DNA of 45,307 nucleotides, taken from an uncultured Oscillospiraceae bacterium. GTDB lineage: Bacteria > Bacillota > Clostridia > Oscillospirales > Oscillospiraceae. The notes under the pieces are model-generated. The model saw only the letters and a list, made by a program, of their open reading frames with translations, made no database searches and had not been told where the DNA came from. Positions 7,236 through 14,884 of this stretch are shown here, in pieces; position 1 is the first letter of the stretch, and each line of letters begins with the position of its first letter. Position numbers and translations under genes: made by a program. The stretch lies in assembly GCA_944385365.1 (NCBI GenBank), contig CALWWW010000018.1, forward strand, positions 1 through 45,307, read 5' to 3'.

Positions 7236-9623
7236 ATGTATGAGGTTCGCAAGCGGGACGGGCAAATCGTCCCTTTGGATATTCAGAAGATCGGTACCGC
7301 CATCCGCAAGGCCTTTGACGCCAGAAACCGCCAGTACACGGACGATATCATCGACCTGCTGGTGCTGCGGGTCACGGCGGACTACGAGCCCAAAATCGAA
7401 AAGGGCGTCATCGATGTGGAGTCCATCCAGGACAGCGTGGAGGCGGTGCTCCAATCGGCCGGTTATACGGACGTAGCAAAAAGCTATATCCTCTACCGGA
7501 AGCAGCGGGAGCGTCTGCGCAACGTCCGTTCCACCATTCTCGACTACAAGGAGACGGTGAACAGCTACGTCAACGTCACCGATTGGCGGGTGAAAGAAAA
7601 TTCCACCGTCACCTATTCCGTGGGCGGCCTGATTCTGTCCAACTCCGGCGCGATTACGGCCAACTACTGGCTTTCTGAGATCTACGACGAGGAAATCGCC
7701 AACGCCCACCGCAACGCGGACCTGCACCTCCACGACCTGTCCATGCTCACCGGATACTGCGCCGGCTGGAGCCTCAAGCAGCTGATTCAGCAGGGGCTCG
7801 GCGGCATTCCCGGCAAGATCACCTCGTCTCCGGCCAACCACCTGTCCACCCTCTGCAATCAGATGGTCAACTTCCTGGGCATCATGCAGAACGAATGGGC
7901 CGGCGCCCAGGCGTTCTCCTCCTTCGACACCTATCTGGCCCCCTTTGTCAAAAAGGACAATCTGGACCAGAAAGAGGTGAAGCAGTGCATCCAGTCCTTT
8001 GTCTACGGCGTCAACACCCCCAGCCGTTGGGGTACGCAAGCGCCGTTCTCCAACATCACCCTGGACTGGACCGTGCCCAAGGACCTGGAGCATCTTCCGG
8101 CCATCGTCGGCGGCAAGGAGCAGGACTTCACCTACGGCGACTGCAAAAAAGAGATGGACATGGTCAACAAGGCGTTTATTGAGATCATGATTGAGGGCGA
8201 CGCCAACGGCCGCGGCTTCCAGTACCCCATTCCCACCTATTCCATCACCAAGGATTTCGACTGGTCCGAGACGGAGAACAACAAGCTCCTCTTTGAGATG
8301 ACGGCCCGGTACGGTACGCCGTATTTCTCCAACTATATCAACTCCGATATGGAGCCCTCCGACGTCCGTTCCATGTGCTGCCGTCTGCGGCTCGATCTGC
8401 GGGAGCTGCGGAAAAAGTCCGGCGGCTTCTTCGGGTCCGGCGAGTCCACCGGCTCCGTGGGCGTGGTTACCATCAATATGCCCCGGATTGCCTACCTGTC
8501 CCGGAACAAGGAAGAGTTTTATGAGCGGCTGGACCACATGATGGACATTGCGGCCCGCAGCCTGAAAATCAAGCGGACCGTCATTACCAAGCTGCTGAAT
8601 GAGGGCTTGTACCCTTATACGAAGCACTATCTGGGTACCTTTGACAACCATTTCTCCACCATCGGCCTGGTGGGCATGAACGAGGCCTGTCTCAACGCCC
8701 GCTGGATTGGCGAAGACCTGACCCATCCGGCGGCTCAGGACTTCACGGCGGAGGTTCTGGACCATATGCGGGAGCGGCTGAGCGATTATCAGGAGCAGTA
8801 CGGCGACCTGTACAACCTGGAGGCAACACCCGCCGAGTCCACCACCTATCGTCTGGCCAAGCACGATGTGGAGAAGTACCCGGATATCATCACGGCGGCC
8901 CAGCCTGGCGGCACCCCGTACTATACCAATTCCTCCCACCTGCCGGTGGGCTTCACCGAGGATATTTTTGCCGCCCTGGATATCCAGGATAAACTCCAGA
9001 CCAAGTATACCTCCGGCACGGTGTTCCACGCCTTTTTGGGCGAGAAGCTGCCCGACTGGAAGGCGGCGGCCCGGCTGGTGCGGACCATTGCGGAGAATTA
9101 CGAGCTGCCCTATTATACCATGTCGCCTACGTATTCCATCTGCGCCGAGCATGGATATCTCAGCGGCGAACAGTACGTTTGCCCCCACTGCGGTGCGAAG
9201 ACAGAGGTCTACAGCCGGATTACGGGCTATTACCGTCCGGTGCAGAACTGGAACGAGGGCAAGGCCCAGGAGTTCAAGGAGCGGAAGCTGTACGTGGTGG
9301 GCGACGCTACCAAGCTGCCCAATACGTGCCGCGTGAAAGCGGTAAAAGAGGAAACCGCCGATACCTGCGGTTTGAGCGACGGCGTGTACCTGTTCACCAC
9401 AAAGACCTGCCCCAACTGTAAGCTGGTCAAGCGGTATTTGGAGATTGTGGGCATGGCCTATGAGGAAGTCGATGCCGAGGAGCAGGGCCAGCTGGCTGCG
9501 GATTTGGGTATCCGGCAGGCGCCGACGCTGCTGGTGACCCAGGAGGGGCAGATGCAGCGGTTCGACGGCGCGGGAGAGATTAAACAGTTTTTGGATAATG
9601 TCTCCCGAAGCCTGAGAGCTTAA
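7236..9623 (+). CDS. nrdD: Anaerobic (class III) ribonucleoside-triphosphate reductase with C-terminal redoxin domain
   Basis: 795 aa from the ATG at 7236 (AAGGAGAG 9 bases upstream; the longer open frame begins inside the leader hairpin). It makes deoxyribonucleotides without oxygen. Domains in order: ATP-cone (about 1-95, KRDGQIVPLDIQKI), the ten-stranded barrel, a zinc site (CAEHGYLSGEQYVCPHC), and the glycyl radical loop RITGYYRPVQNW with Gly664. After this, residues ~710-795 form a thioredoxin/glutaredoxin-like domain with CPNC (Cys725, Cys728) and the cis-Pro region QAPTLLV. Most NrdD proteins stop after the glycyl loop, so this fusion suggests that a redoxin rather than formate supplies electrons (inference from what is known of NrdD subtypes). 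Confidence 0.95.
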   Translation: MYEVRKRDGQIVPLDIQKIGTAIRKAFDARNRQYTDDIIDLLVLRVTADYEPKIEKGVIDVESIQDSVEAVLQSAGYTDVAKSYILYRKQRERLRNVRSTILDYKETVNSYVNVTDWRVKENSTVTYSVGGLILSNSGAITANYWLSEIYDEEIANAHRNADLHLHDLSMLTGYCAGWSLKQLIQQGLGGIPGKITSSPANHLSTLCNQMVNFLGIMQNEWAGAQAFSSFDTYLAPFVKKDNLDQKEVKQCIQSFVYGVNTPSRWGTQAPFSNITLDWTVPKDLEHLPAIVGGKEQDFTYGDCKKEMDMVNKAFIEIMIEGDANGRGFQYPIPTYSITKDFDWSETENNKLLFEMTARYGTPYFSNYINSDMEPSDVRSMCCRLRLDLRELRKKSGGFFGSGESTGSVGVVTINMPRIAYLSRNKEEFYERLDHMMDIAARSLKIKRTVITKLLNEGLYPYTKHYLGTFDNHFSTIGLVGMNEACLNARWIGEDLTHPAAQDFTAEVLDHMRERLSDYQEQYGDLYNLEATPAESTTYRLAKHDVEKYPDIITAAQPGGTPYYTNSSHLPVGFTEDIFAALDIQDKLQTKYTSGTVFHAFLGEKLPDWKAAARLVRTIAENYELPYYTMSPTYSICAEHGYLSGEQYVCPHCGAKTEVYSRITGYYRPVQNWNEGKAQEFKERKLYVVGDATKLPNTCRVKAVKEETADTCGLSDGVYLFTTKTCPNCKLVKRYLEIVGMAYEEVDAEEQGQLAADLGIRQAPTLLVTQEGQMQRFDGAGEIKQFLDNVSRSLRA

Positions 9624-9636
9624 ATCACGCGCAATT

Positions 9637-10281
9637 AAAAGTTTTACTCGATTTTTTTCAAAAAATCGCGGTTTCCAAAGGCAGAGCCTTTGGTCGCCCG
9701 CCGCAGCGGGCGAAATTCCCGCGCCGCGCACGGCGCGAAACTCCGGCCCGCCGCAGCGGGCGGAATCCCCCCATCGTCCCGAAGCGCCATCCGCAGATGG
9801 CGCAACCCCCGGCCGCAGGCCATGGCCCCTGCCGCCGCCCCCCTGCGGGGGTGGACGGCGGGGGCCATAAGCCATCACCGCACCGGAATATCATCGTCAC
9901 CCGCACTAACGGCGGGACACATCGGTCCCGCCCTACGTCCCATGTCGGCAGTCCGTCCGCGTTTGTAGGGCGGCACCTGTGTGTGCCGCCGTCGGTGGCT
10001 GGTTACGATTGCGCCCCAATGCGATGGGCAACGGTACCGGGTACCGAAAGAAGGCCGCCGTCCACCACCCCGTGATGGGGTGGGGACGGCGGCCTTACGG
10101 CTTTGCCGTGGGGGTTGCGCCATCTGCGGATGGCGCTTGAAACGATTGGGGTGTTTCGCCCGCTGCGGCGGGCGGGTGTTTCGCTGGCTGCGGCCAGCGG
10201 GTATTTCGCCCGTTGCGACGGGCGACCGGGGCGCTGCCCCTGGACCCCGCGATTTTTTGAAAAAAATCGAGTAAAACTTTT
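9637..10281. repeat. Composite hairpin-module repeat (copy B), both inverted ends present
   Basis: 645 bp filling the whole gap between nrdD and the radical SAM gene. It is bounded by AAAAGTTTTACTCG at 9637 and its inverse ending at 10281, immediately next to the stop codon of the minus-strand gene. Inside is a chain of short hairpins: CCAAAGGCAGAGCCTTTGG, CGCCCGCCGCAGCGGGCG, CGCGCCGCGCACGGCGCG, GCGCCATCCGCAGATGGCGC, and others. They are joined by near-constant linkers such as AAATTCC. The open frames across it are not real: the same hairpin falls in different frames in successive units. Confidence 0.85.
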
Positions 10282-11175
10282 TTATTTTTGGCCCTGGATG
10301 ACGTTATGCTCCCGGAAATACTGCTGGATGGTGTTAAGCGTCCGTTTTTTATCCCCGGACCACAACGGCGCGGCCAAGTGCTGTTTATATCCGTCCCCGG
10401 TGAGCCGGTGGATGACCATTTGGGGCGGCGTATGCCGCACACAATCGGCCAGCAGGGCCGCGTATTCCTCCAACTCCAACGTCCGAAACCTCCCGGCGGC
10501 GTAATCCGCATACAAATCCGTATCATCCAGCACATGGAGCAGCTGAAACTTGACGCCGTCCGCGCCGCTGCGCCCCACATAGTCCACCGTCTCCAGAATC
10601 TGTTCCCGCGTTTCGCCGGGCAGCCCCAGAATCACATGGACGATGACTGTCACGCCCCGCCGCTTCAATTCCGCAACCGCCCGGTCGAAGACCGGCAATT
10701 CCCAGCCCCGCCGGATATACCGGGCCGCCGCTGCATGGATGGTCTGCAAGCCCAGTTCCACCCACACCGGTTTTTCCCGGTTCAATTCGCCCAGCAGGTC
10801 CAGCACCGGTTCCGGCAGACAGTCGGGCCGGGTGGCCACCGACAGCGCCACCACATCGTCAGGGGCCATGGCCGCTTCATACAGGGACCGCAGCCGTTCC
10901 ACTGGTCCATAGGTGTTGGTAAAGCTCTGAAAGTAGGCGATAAATTTTTTCCCGCCCTTGGCGGCCACCCGCGCTTTCGCCGCTTCAAGCTGTGCGGCTA
11001 CATCCGGACCGGCGGCGGCAAAGGCCCCGCTGCCGTCGCCGCCGCAGAAAATGCAGCCCCGCGTCCCCAGTGTCCCGTCCCGGTTGGGACAGGTAAAGCC
11101 CCCGTCCAGGGCTAGTTTATAGACTTTGCACCCGTATTGTGCCTTGAGCACCTCATTGATGGAGCGGTAATACAT
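10282..11175 (-). CDS. Radical SAM protein of the YhcC/TIGR01212 family
   Basis: 297 aa starting at the ATG at 11175, which has GGGAGGT upstream. The longer frame adds 19 residues with no ribosome site. The radical SAM cysteines are Cys29, Cys41 and Cys44 (CPNRDGTLGTRGCIFC), a wider spacing than the usual CxxxCxxC and typical of this family. Conserved VELGLQTIH and HVILGLPGET segments follow. Members are widespread; the precise reaction is not established to my knowledge. Its stop codon touches the end of repeat copy B. Confidence 0.85.
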   Translation of the reverse strand: MYYRSINEVLKAQYGCKVYKLALDGGFTCPNRDGTLGTRGCIFCGGDGSGAFAAAGPDVAAQLEAAKARVAAKGGKKFIAYFQSFTNTYGPVERLRSLYEAAMAPDDVVALSVATRPDCLPEPVLDLLGELNREKPVWVELGLQTIHAAAARYIRRGWELPVFDRAVAELKRRGVTVIVHVILGLPGETREQILETVDYVGRSGADGVKFQLLHVLDDTDLYADYAAGRFRTLELEEYAALLADCVRHTPPQMVIHRLTGDGYKQHLAAPLWSGDKKRTLNTIQQYFREHNVIQGQK

Positions 11176-11252
11176 GGGCGGACCTCCCGGCGGTTTTTCT
11201 CTGATTGTACCATAGAATTTCCACTGCTGCACGGCTCTTCTCGGAAAAGCGG

Positions 11253-11281
11253 TTGCAATCTGCCGCCGGATTTGGCATAAT
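11253..11281 (+). promoter_or_regulatory. Promoter for the CmpB-like membrane protein
   Basis: TTGCAA (11253-11258) and CATAAT (11276-11281), 17-base spacer, 35 bases before the ATG at 11317. Confidence 0.65.
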
Positions 11282-11316
11282 GTATAGAAATGAGTGACGC
11301 GCTGGGAGGCGATGCA

Positions 11317-12231
11317 ATGGACGGTTATACGGTATCACAGTGGGTGCTCTTTTTTCTGGTCTACTGCTTTTTCGGATGGTGTATTGAATCCACCTTCGTA
11401 TCCTGCCGGACCCGAAAACTGGTCAATCGCGGCTTCCTCAACGGCCCGGTCATCCCCATTTACGGCTTCGGCGCCATCGCCATTCTCTTCGCAACCCTGC
11501 CGGTGCGGACCCATCCTGTGGCCGTGTTTTTCCTGGGCATGATCGCCGCGTCGGTGCTGGAATATTTTACGGGCATGGCCATGGAGGCCATTTTCAAGGT
11601 CCGCTATTGGGACTACTCCGATAATTTTATGAACCTCAACGGCCATATCTGCCTGTTCACGTCCCTCTGCTGGGGCGCCCTCAGCGTGGTGCTGGTGGAG
11701 TGGATTCACCGGGGCGTGGAACGGGTGATTCTGGGCCTGCCGGACAGCATATCGCAGCTGCTTTCCCTGATTCTCTCCGGCATTTTCCTGGCCGATCTGG
11801 CCGTGTCCCTCAAGACGGCCCTGGATCTGCGGAAGCTGCTGGAACAGCTGGAAGCCTATTCGGAAAAGGCCAAGGAGGAAGCACGGCAGCTGCAGGAGCG
11901 TATGGCGGAGCATATGGAGCAGAGCCGGGAGCGGTTCCTGGAGAAGCTGCCCGACGGCGGCGAAGCGCTGCAAAAGCGCATTGAATCCTGGGAGCAGGCC
12001 GCCGAACGGTGGGAGCAGAGCGAGGCCGTGGCCAAACTCCGCGCCGATCTGGCCGCCTGGAAGGCCCGCCGGGAACAGGCCCGCGAGGGCTTCCGCCAGC
12101 GCATGACCCTGGACAAGCGGCTCCTGCTGCGGAACAACCCCAGCGCCCGGTCCAAGCGCTACGGCGAACAGCTGCGGTTCCTGCGCCAGCGGATGCACGA
12201 GGAATATCTGGAACGGAAAAAGAAGAATTGA
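11317..12231 (+). CDS. Membrane protein of the putative ABC-transporter type IV (CmpB) family
   Basis: 304 aa from the ATG at 11317 (GGGAGG 7 bases upstream). The first ~160 residues hold about five hydrophobic segments, including FFLVYCFFGWCIE and the motif FLNGPVIPIYGFG, which marks this PF06541-type family. The second half (about 170-304) is charged and strongly helical, rich in E, R, Q and A, and likely a cytoplasmic coiled coil. Despite the family name there is no ATPase next to it. Function is unknown. Confidence 0.75.
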   Translation: MDGYTVSQWVLFFLVYCFFGWCIESTFVSCRTRKLVNRGFLNGPVIPIYGFGAIAILFATLPVRTHPVAVFFLGMIAASVLEYFTGMAMEAIFKVRYWDYSDNFMNLNGHICLFTSLCWGALSVVLVEWIHRGVERVILGLPDSISQLLSLILSGIFLADLAVSLKTALDLRKLLEQLEAYSEKAKEEARQLQERMAEHMEQSRERFLEKLPDGGEALQKRIESWEQAAERWEQSEAVAKLRADLAAWKARREQAREGFRQRMTLDKRLLLRNNPSARSKRYGEQLRFLRQRMHEEYLERKKKN

Positions 12232-12264
12232 TTCCGTTTCATCATGGATTTGGAGGAATGTCAG

Positions 12265-13101
12265 ATGGAAACCCTGGGTTATTACAACGGTACCATTGGA
12301 GAGCTGCATGAGATCAGCGTCCCCATGCTGGACCGGGTCTGCTACTTCGGCGACGGCGTCTACGACGCCACCTACGCCCATAACCATGTGATCTACTGCC
12401 TGGAGGAGCATGTGGACCGCTTTTTCAATTCAGCGGCCCTGCTGCGCATGGAGATTCCCTGCACCAAGGAGGAGCTGAAAACGCTGCTGTCCGATCTGGT
12501 GCGGAAAGTGGACAGCGGCGACCAGTTTGTGTATTGGCAGCTGACCCGTGGAACCGGCATCCGGAACCATCTGCCCACCGAGGGCCCCGGCAACCTGTGG
12601 GTCATGCTGCGGCCCGCCGAGGTCCAGGACACCTACGGCAAGCTGAACCTGATTACCCTGGAGGACACCCGGTTCCTCCACTGCAACATCAAGACGCTGA
12701 ACCTGCTGCCCAACGTCATGGCGGCCCAGAAAACCCACGAGGCCGGCTGTGACGAGGCCATTCTCCACCGGGGCGATATGGTCACCGAGTGCGCCCACTC
12801 CAACGTCCACATTCTCAAGGACGGCGTGTTCAAGACCCATCCCACGGACCATTTGATTCTGCCCGGCATCGCCCGGCAAAACCTGATTCGGGCCTGCAAG
12901 GCGTTGGGCGTCGCCGTGGACGAGACGCCGTTCACTGTGGCGGAGCTGTTCGATGCCGACGAGGTGATTGTGTCCTCCTCCGGCTCCTTCTGTATGGCTG
13001 CCGCCACCATCGACGGCAAACCCGTGGGCGGCAAGGCCCCGGAAATCCTCAAAAAGCTCCAGGACTTCCTGGTGGCCGATTTCGAGGCAAAGACCAAGTA
13101 A
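12265..13101 (+). CDS. D-amino acid aminotransferase (class IV, PLP)
   Basis: 278 aa from the ATG at 12265, which has GGAGG upstream; an ATG seven codons earlier overlaps that site. It has the fold type IV features: catalytic Lys143 in NIKTLNLLPN, and RGTGIRNH (95-102), which is typical of D-alanine aminotransferases and differs from branched-chain enzymes. It would make D-Ala or D-Glu for peptidoglycan. A branched-chain or aminodeoxychorismate lyase role is less likely but not excluded. Confidence 0.82.
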   Translation: METLGYYNGTIGELHEISVPMLDRVCYFGDGVYDATYAHNHVIYCLEEHVDRFFNSAALLRMEIPCTKEELKTLLSDLVRKVDSGDQFVYWQLTRGTGIRNHLPTEGPGNLWVMLRPAEVQDTYGKLNLITLEDTRFLHCNIKTLNLLPNVMAAQKTHEAGCDEAILHRGDMVTECAHSNVHILKDGVFKTHPTDHLILPGIARQNLIRACKALGVAVDETPFTVAELFDADEVIVSSSGSFCMAAATIDGKPVGGKAPEILKKLQDFLVADFEAKTK

Positions 13102-13107
13102 ACGAAG

Positions 13108-13147
13108 AACCCCCGCCGGTTTTTGTTGACAAACCGGCGGGGGTTTG
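13108..13147 (+). terminator. Terminator after the aminotransferase gene
   Basis: AACCCCCGCCGGTTT and AAACCGGCGGGGGTT pair around a short TTGTTGAC loop just after the stop codon, followed by TGTT. The -35 element of the next promoter lies at the loop and the start of the 3' arm. Confidence 0.85.
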
Positions 13148-13154
13148 TTATGAT
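13126..13154 (+). promoter_or_regulatory. Promoter for queT, embedded in the upstream terminator
   Basis: TTGACA (13126-13131), in the terminator loop and first base of the 3' arm, and TATGAT (13149-13154) are exactly 17 bases apart; the terminator's 3' arm forms the spacer. Transcription should start near 13161. Confidence 0.8.
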
Positions 13155-13160
13155 ATCCTC

Positions 13161-13310
13161 TGTTCCAAAATTGCATAGACAGTTCGTGACCATCCTGTCG
13201 ATAAACAAAACTAGGGACTGCCGGCGCTCGGATTGAGCGGCGGCGACTTTGAGATGGGCGAAAGTGTTTGCACTTTGGCCCGTCGTTGCATTTTAGGAGG
13301 AAACAACAAG
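13161..13310 (+). ncRNA. Structured leader of queT, candidate preQ1-type riboswitch
   Basis: The ~150-base leader holds two clear hairpins: CGCTC/GAGCG flanked by GCCG/GCGGC around 13219-13250, and GGGCGAAAGTG/CACTTTGGCCC at 13257-13281. AGGAGG follows at 13295-13300. QueT genes are known targets of preQ1 riboswitches, including the long class III form described from gut Clostridia. I cannot confirm the class by eye, because the pseudoknot is not obvious. Confidence 0.45.
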
Positions 13311-13820
13311 ATGAAAAAACTCACCACCCGCGATCTGGCATTCTGCGGCGTCATCGCTGCGCTGTATGCCGTCATCACCCTGGCCATTGCGCCCTTTGCC
13401 TACGGACCCATTCAGTTCCGGATTTCCGAGGCCCTGTGCGTCCTGCCGTTCTTTGTGCCCGTCACGTCGCTGGGCCTGTTCGTCGGCTGTCTGGTGGCCA
13501 ATTTGTTCTCCACGGTGACGACGCTGGATATTGTCATCGGTTCCGCCGCCACGCTGCTGGGCTGCCTGTGGACCGCCAAACTCCATAACAAGTGGCTGAC
13601 GCCCCTGCCCACGACCATCGTCAACGGCGTTATGGTGGGCGCCATGCTGGCCGCTGTCTATACCCCCGATGCGTTCTGGCAGGGTTTTCTGGTAAACGGC
13701 TTGCAGGTGGCCGCCGGTGAATTGGCGGTTATGGTGATTCTGGGCCTGCCCCTGGCCATCTGGCTGGAGAAGTCCAAGGTCCTCAAGCGGCTGACCATCC
13801 AGGTCCGCACATTTGCTTAA
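13311..13820 (+). CDS. queT: QueT family transporter (queuosine-precursor ECF substrate-binding membrane protein)
   Basis: 169 aa from the ATG at 13311, with AGGAGG 10 bases upstream. It is small, hydrophobic and multi-pass (about five or six segments). The opening LTTRDLAFCGVIAALYAVIT and the segment YGPIQFRISEALCVLPFF are characteristic of QueT (DUF988). It should bind preQ1/preQ0-type precursors and work with a shared ECF energising module encoded elsewhere. The structured leader upstream fits this role. Confidence 0.88.
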   Translation: MKKLTTRDLAFCGVIAALYAVITLAIAPFAYGPIQFRISEALCVLPFFVPVTSLGLFVGCLVANLFSTVTTLDIVIGSAATLLGCLWTAKLHNKWLTPLPTTIVNGVMVGAMLAAVYTPDAFWQGFLVNGLQVAAGELAVMVILGLPLAIWLEKSKVLKRLTIQVRTFA

Positions 13821-13838
13821 CAGTACAAGCTAAAAGAT

Positions 13839-14798
13839 AAAAGTTTTACTCGATTTTTTTCAAAAAATCGCGGTTTCCAAAGGCAGAGCCTTTGGTCGCT
13901 GGCCGCAGCCAGCGAAATTCCCGCCCGCCGCAGCGGGCGAAATACCCGCGCCGCGCACGGCGCGGAATCCCTAATCGTCCAAAGCGCCATCCGCAGATGG
14001 CGCAATCCCCAGGGCGTAAGCCCTAAGGCCGCCGTCCCCACCCCATCGCGGGTGGCGGACGGCGGCCTTTTTGTACACCCCATCGTAGGGCGCGGCATCC
14101 TTGACGCGCCCAAACCGCACCCCATCCGGGGCCGTCAGGGATGCCGGCCCCTACGCCGGTGGTGGTCGACAGTGCAGCACTGCGGCGGGACACATAGGTC
14201 CCGCCCTACAAACACAAACGGGCTGCCAATATTAGGATGTAGGGCGGGACCTATGTGTCCCGCCGCTGGCAGGCACGTTCCATTTTCCGCCGGGCCGATA
14301 CGTTCCACCCCGTAGGGCGGGGGCTTGCCCTCGCCGCGTAACATGGGACGCATTCCCGGATTCCGTATTGGTCCGCCTGTACGCATTTGCCCTGGTGTGG
14401 GGGTGGATGGGACCCGGTGCGGTGTTGGTTGATGGTCCCCACCGTCCACCCCCGCAGGGGGCGGCGGCGGGGACCATGGCCGTTGGCCGGGGATTCCGCC
14501 ATCTGCGGATGGCGGTTTGGGACGCTGGGGGATTTCGCCCGCTGGGGCGGGCGGGCGTTTCGCGCCGTGCGCGGGGCGACCAGAGGCGCTGCCGCTGGAC
14601 CCCGCGATTTGGGCAACGCGCCGCCGGTTGGCAAGAGGTGTCGGCAAGGAATTTTGTGGCAGAGCAAGGCCCAGCTTCGCCGCCATACTGGATGTATGGC
14701 AAGAAGCTGGGCCGCAGCTATGGCGCAAAAGGCCCGGCGACACCCGCAGACACACCGGTGGTAAGTTGCCCCACAGAAAAAAATCGAGTAAAACTTTT
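13839..14798. repeat. Composite hairpin-module repeat (copy C), both inverted ends present
   Basis: 960 bp between queT and pta. Left end AAAAGTTTTACTCG at 13839, inverse end at 14798. Modules in order: the CAAAGGC hairpin, CGCTGGCCGCAGCCAGCG, CGCCCGCCGCAGCGGGCG, CGCGCCGCGCACGGCGCG and the ATGGCGC hairpin; a GGCCGCCGTCC/GGACGGCGGCC dyad; the GTAGGG...CCCTAC module (14085-14157); the GGGACCTATGTGTCCC module (~14238-14340); and the ~165-bp inner unit (14609-14777), which includes GCCCAGCTTC...GAAGCTGGGC (14669-14712). Confidence 0.85.
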
Positions 14799-14834
14799 AT
14801 CTTTTTGCTTTTGGGCTGCTCACGTTTACAAAAA

Positions 14835-14864
14835 TGCGCCGCTGTCCATCAGGACAGCGGCGCA
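14835..14864 (-). terminator. Terminator downstream of pta
   Basis: A perfect 13-bp stem, TGCGCCGCTGTCC, with a 4-base loop. On the minus strand it is followed by ATTTTTGT. It lies 20 bases past the pta stop. Confidence 0.88.
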
Positions 14865-14884
14865 ATGTGGTTATTGGGAATCCA

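Noticed and set aside
9637-10281. Classical IS element or CRISPR array
   Set aside because: No transposase frame and no regular repeat-spacer pattern; units are palindromic and of varied sequence and order.
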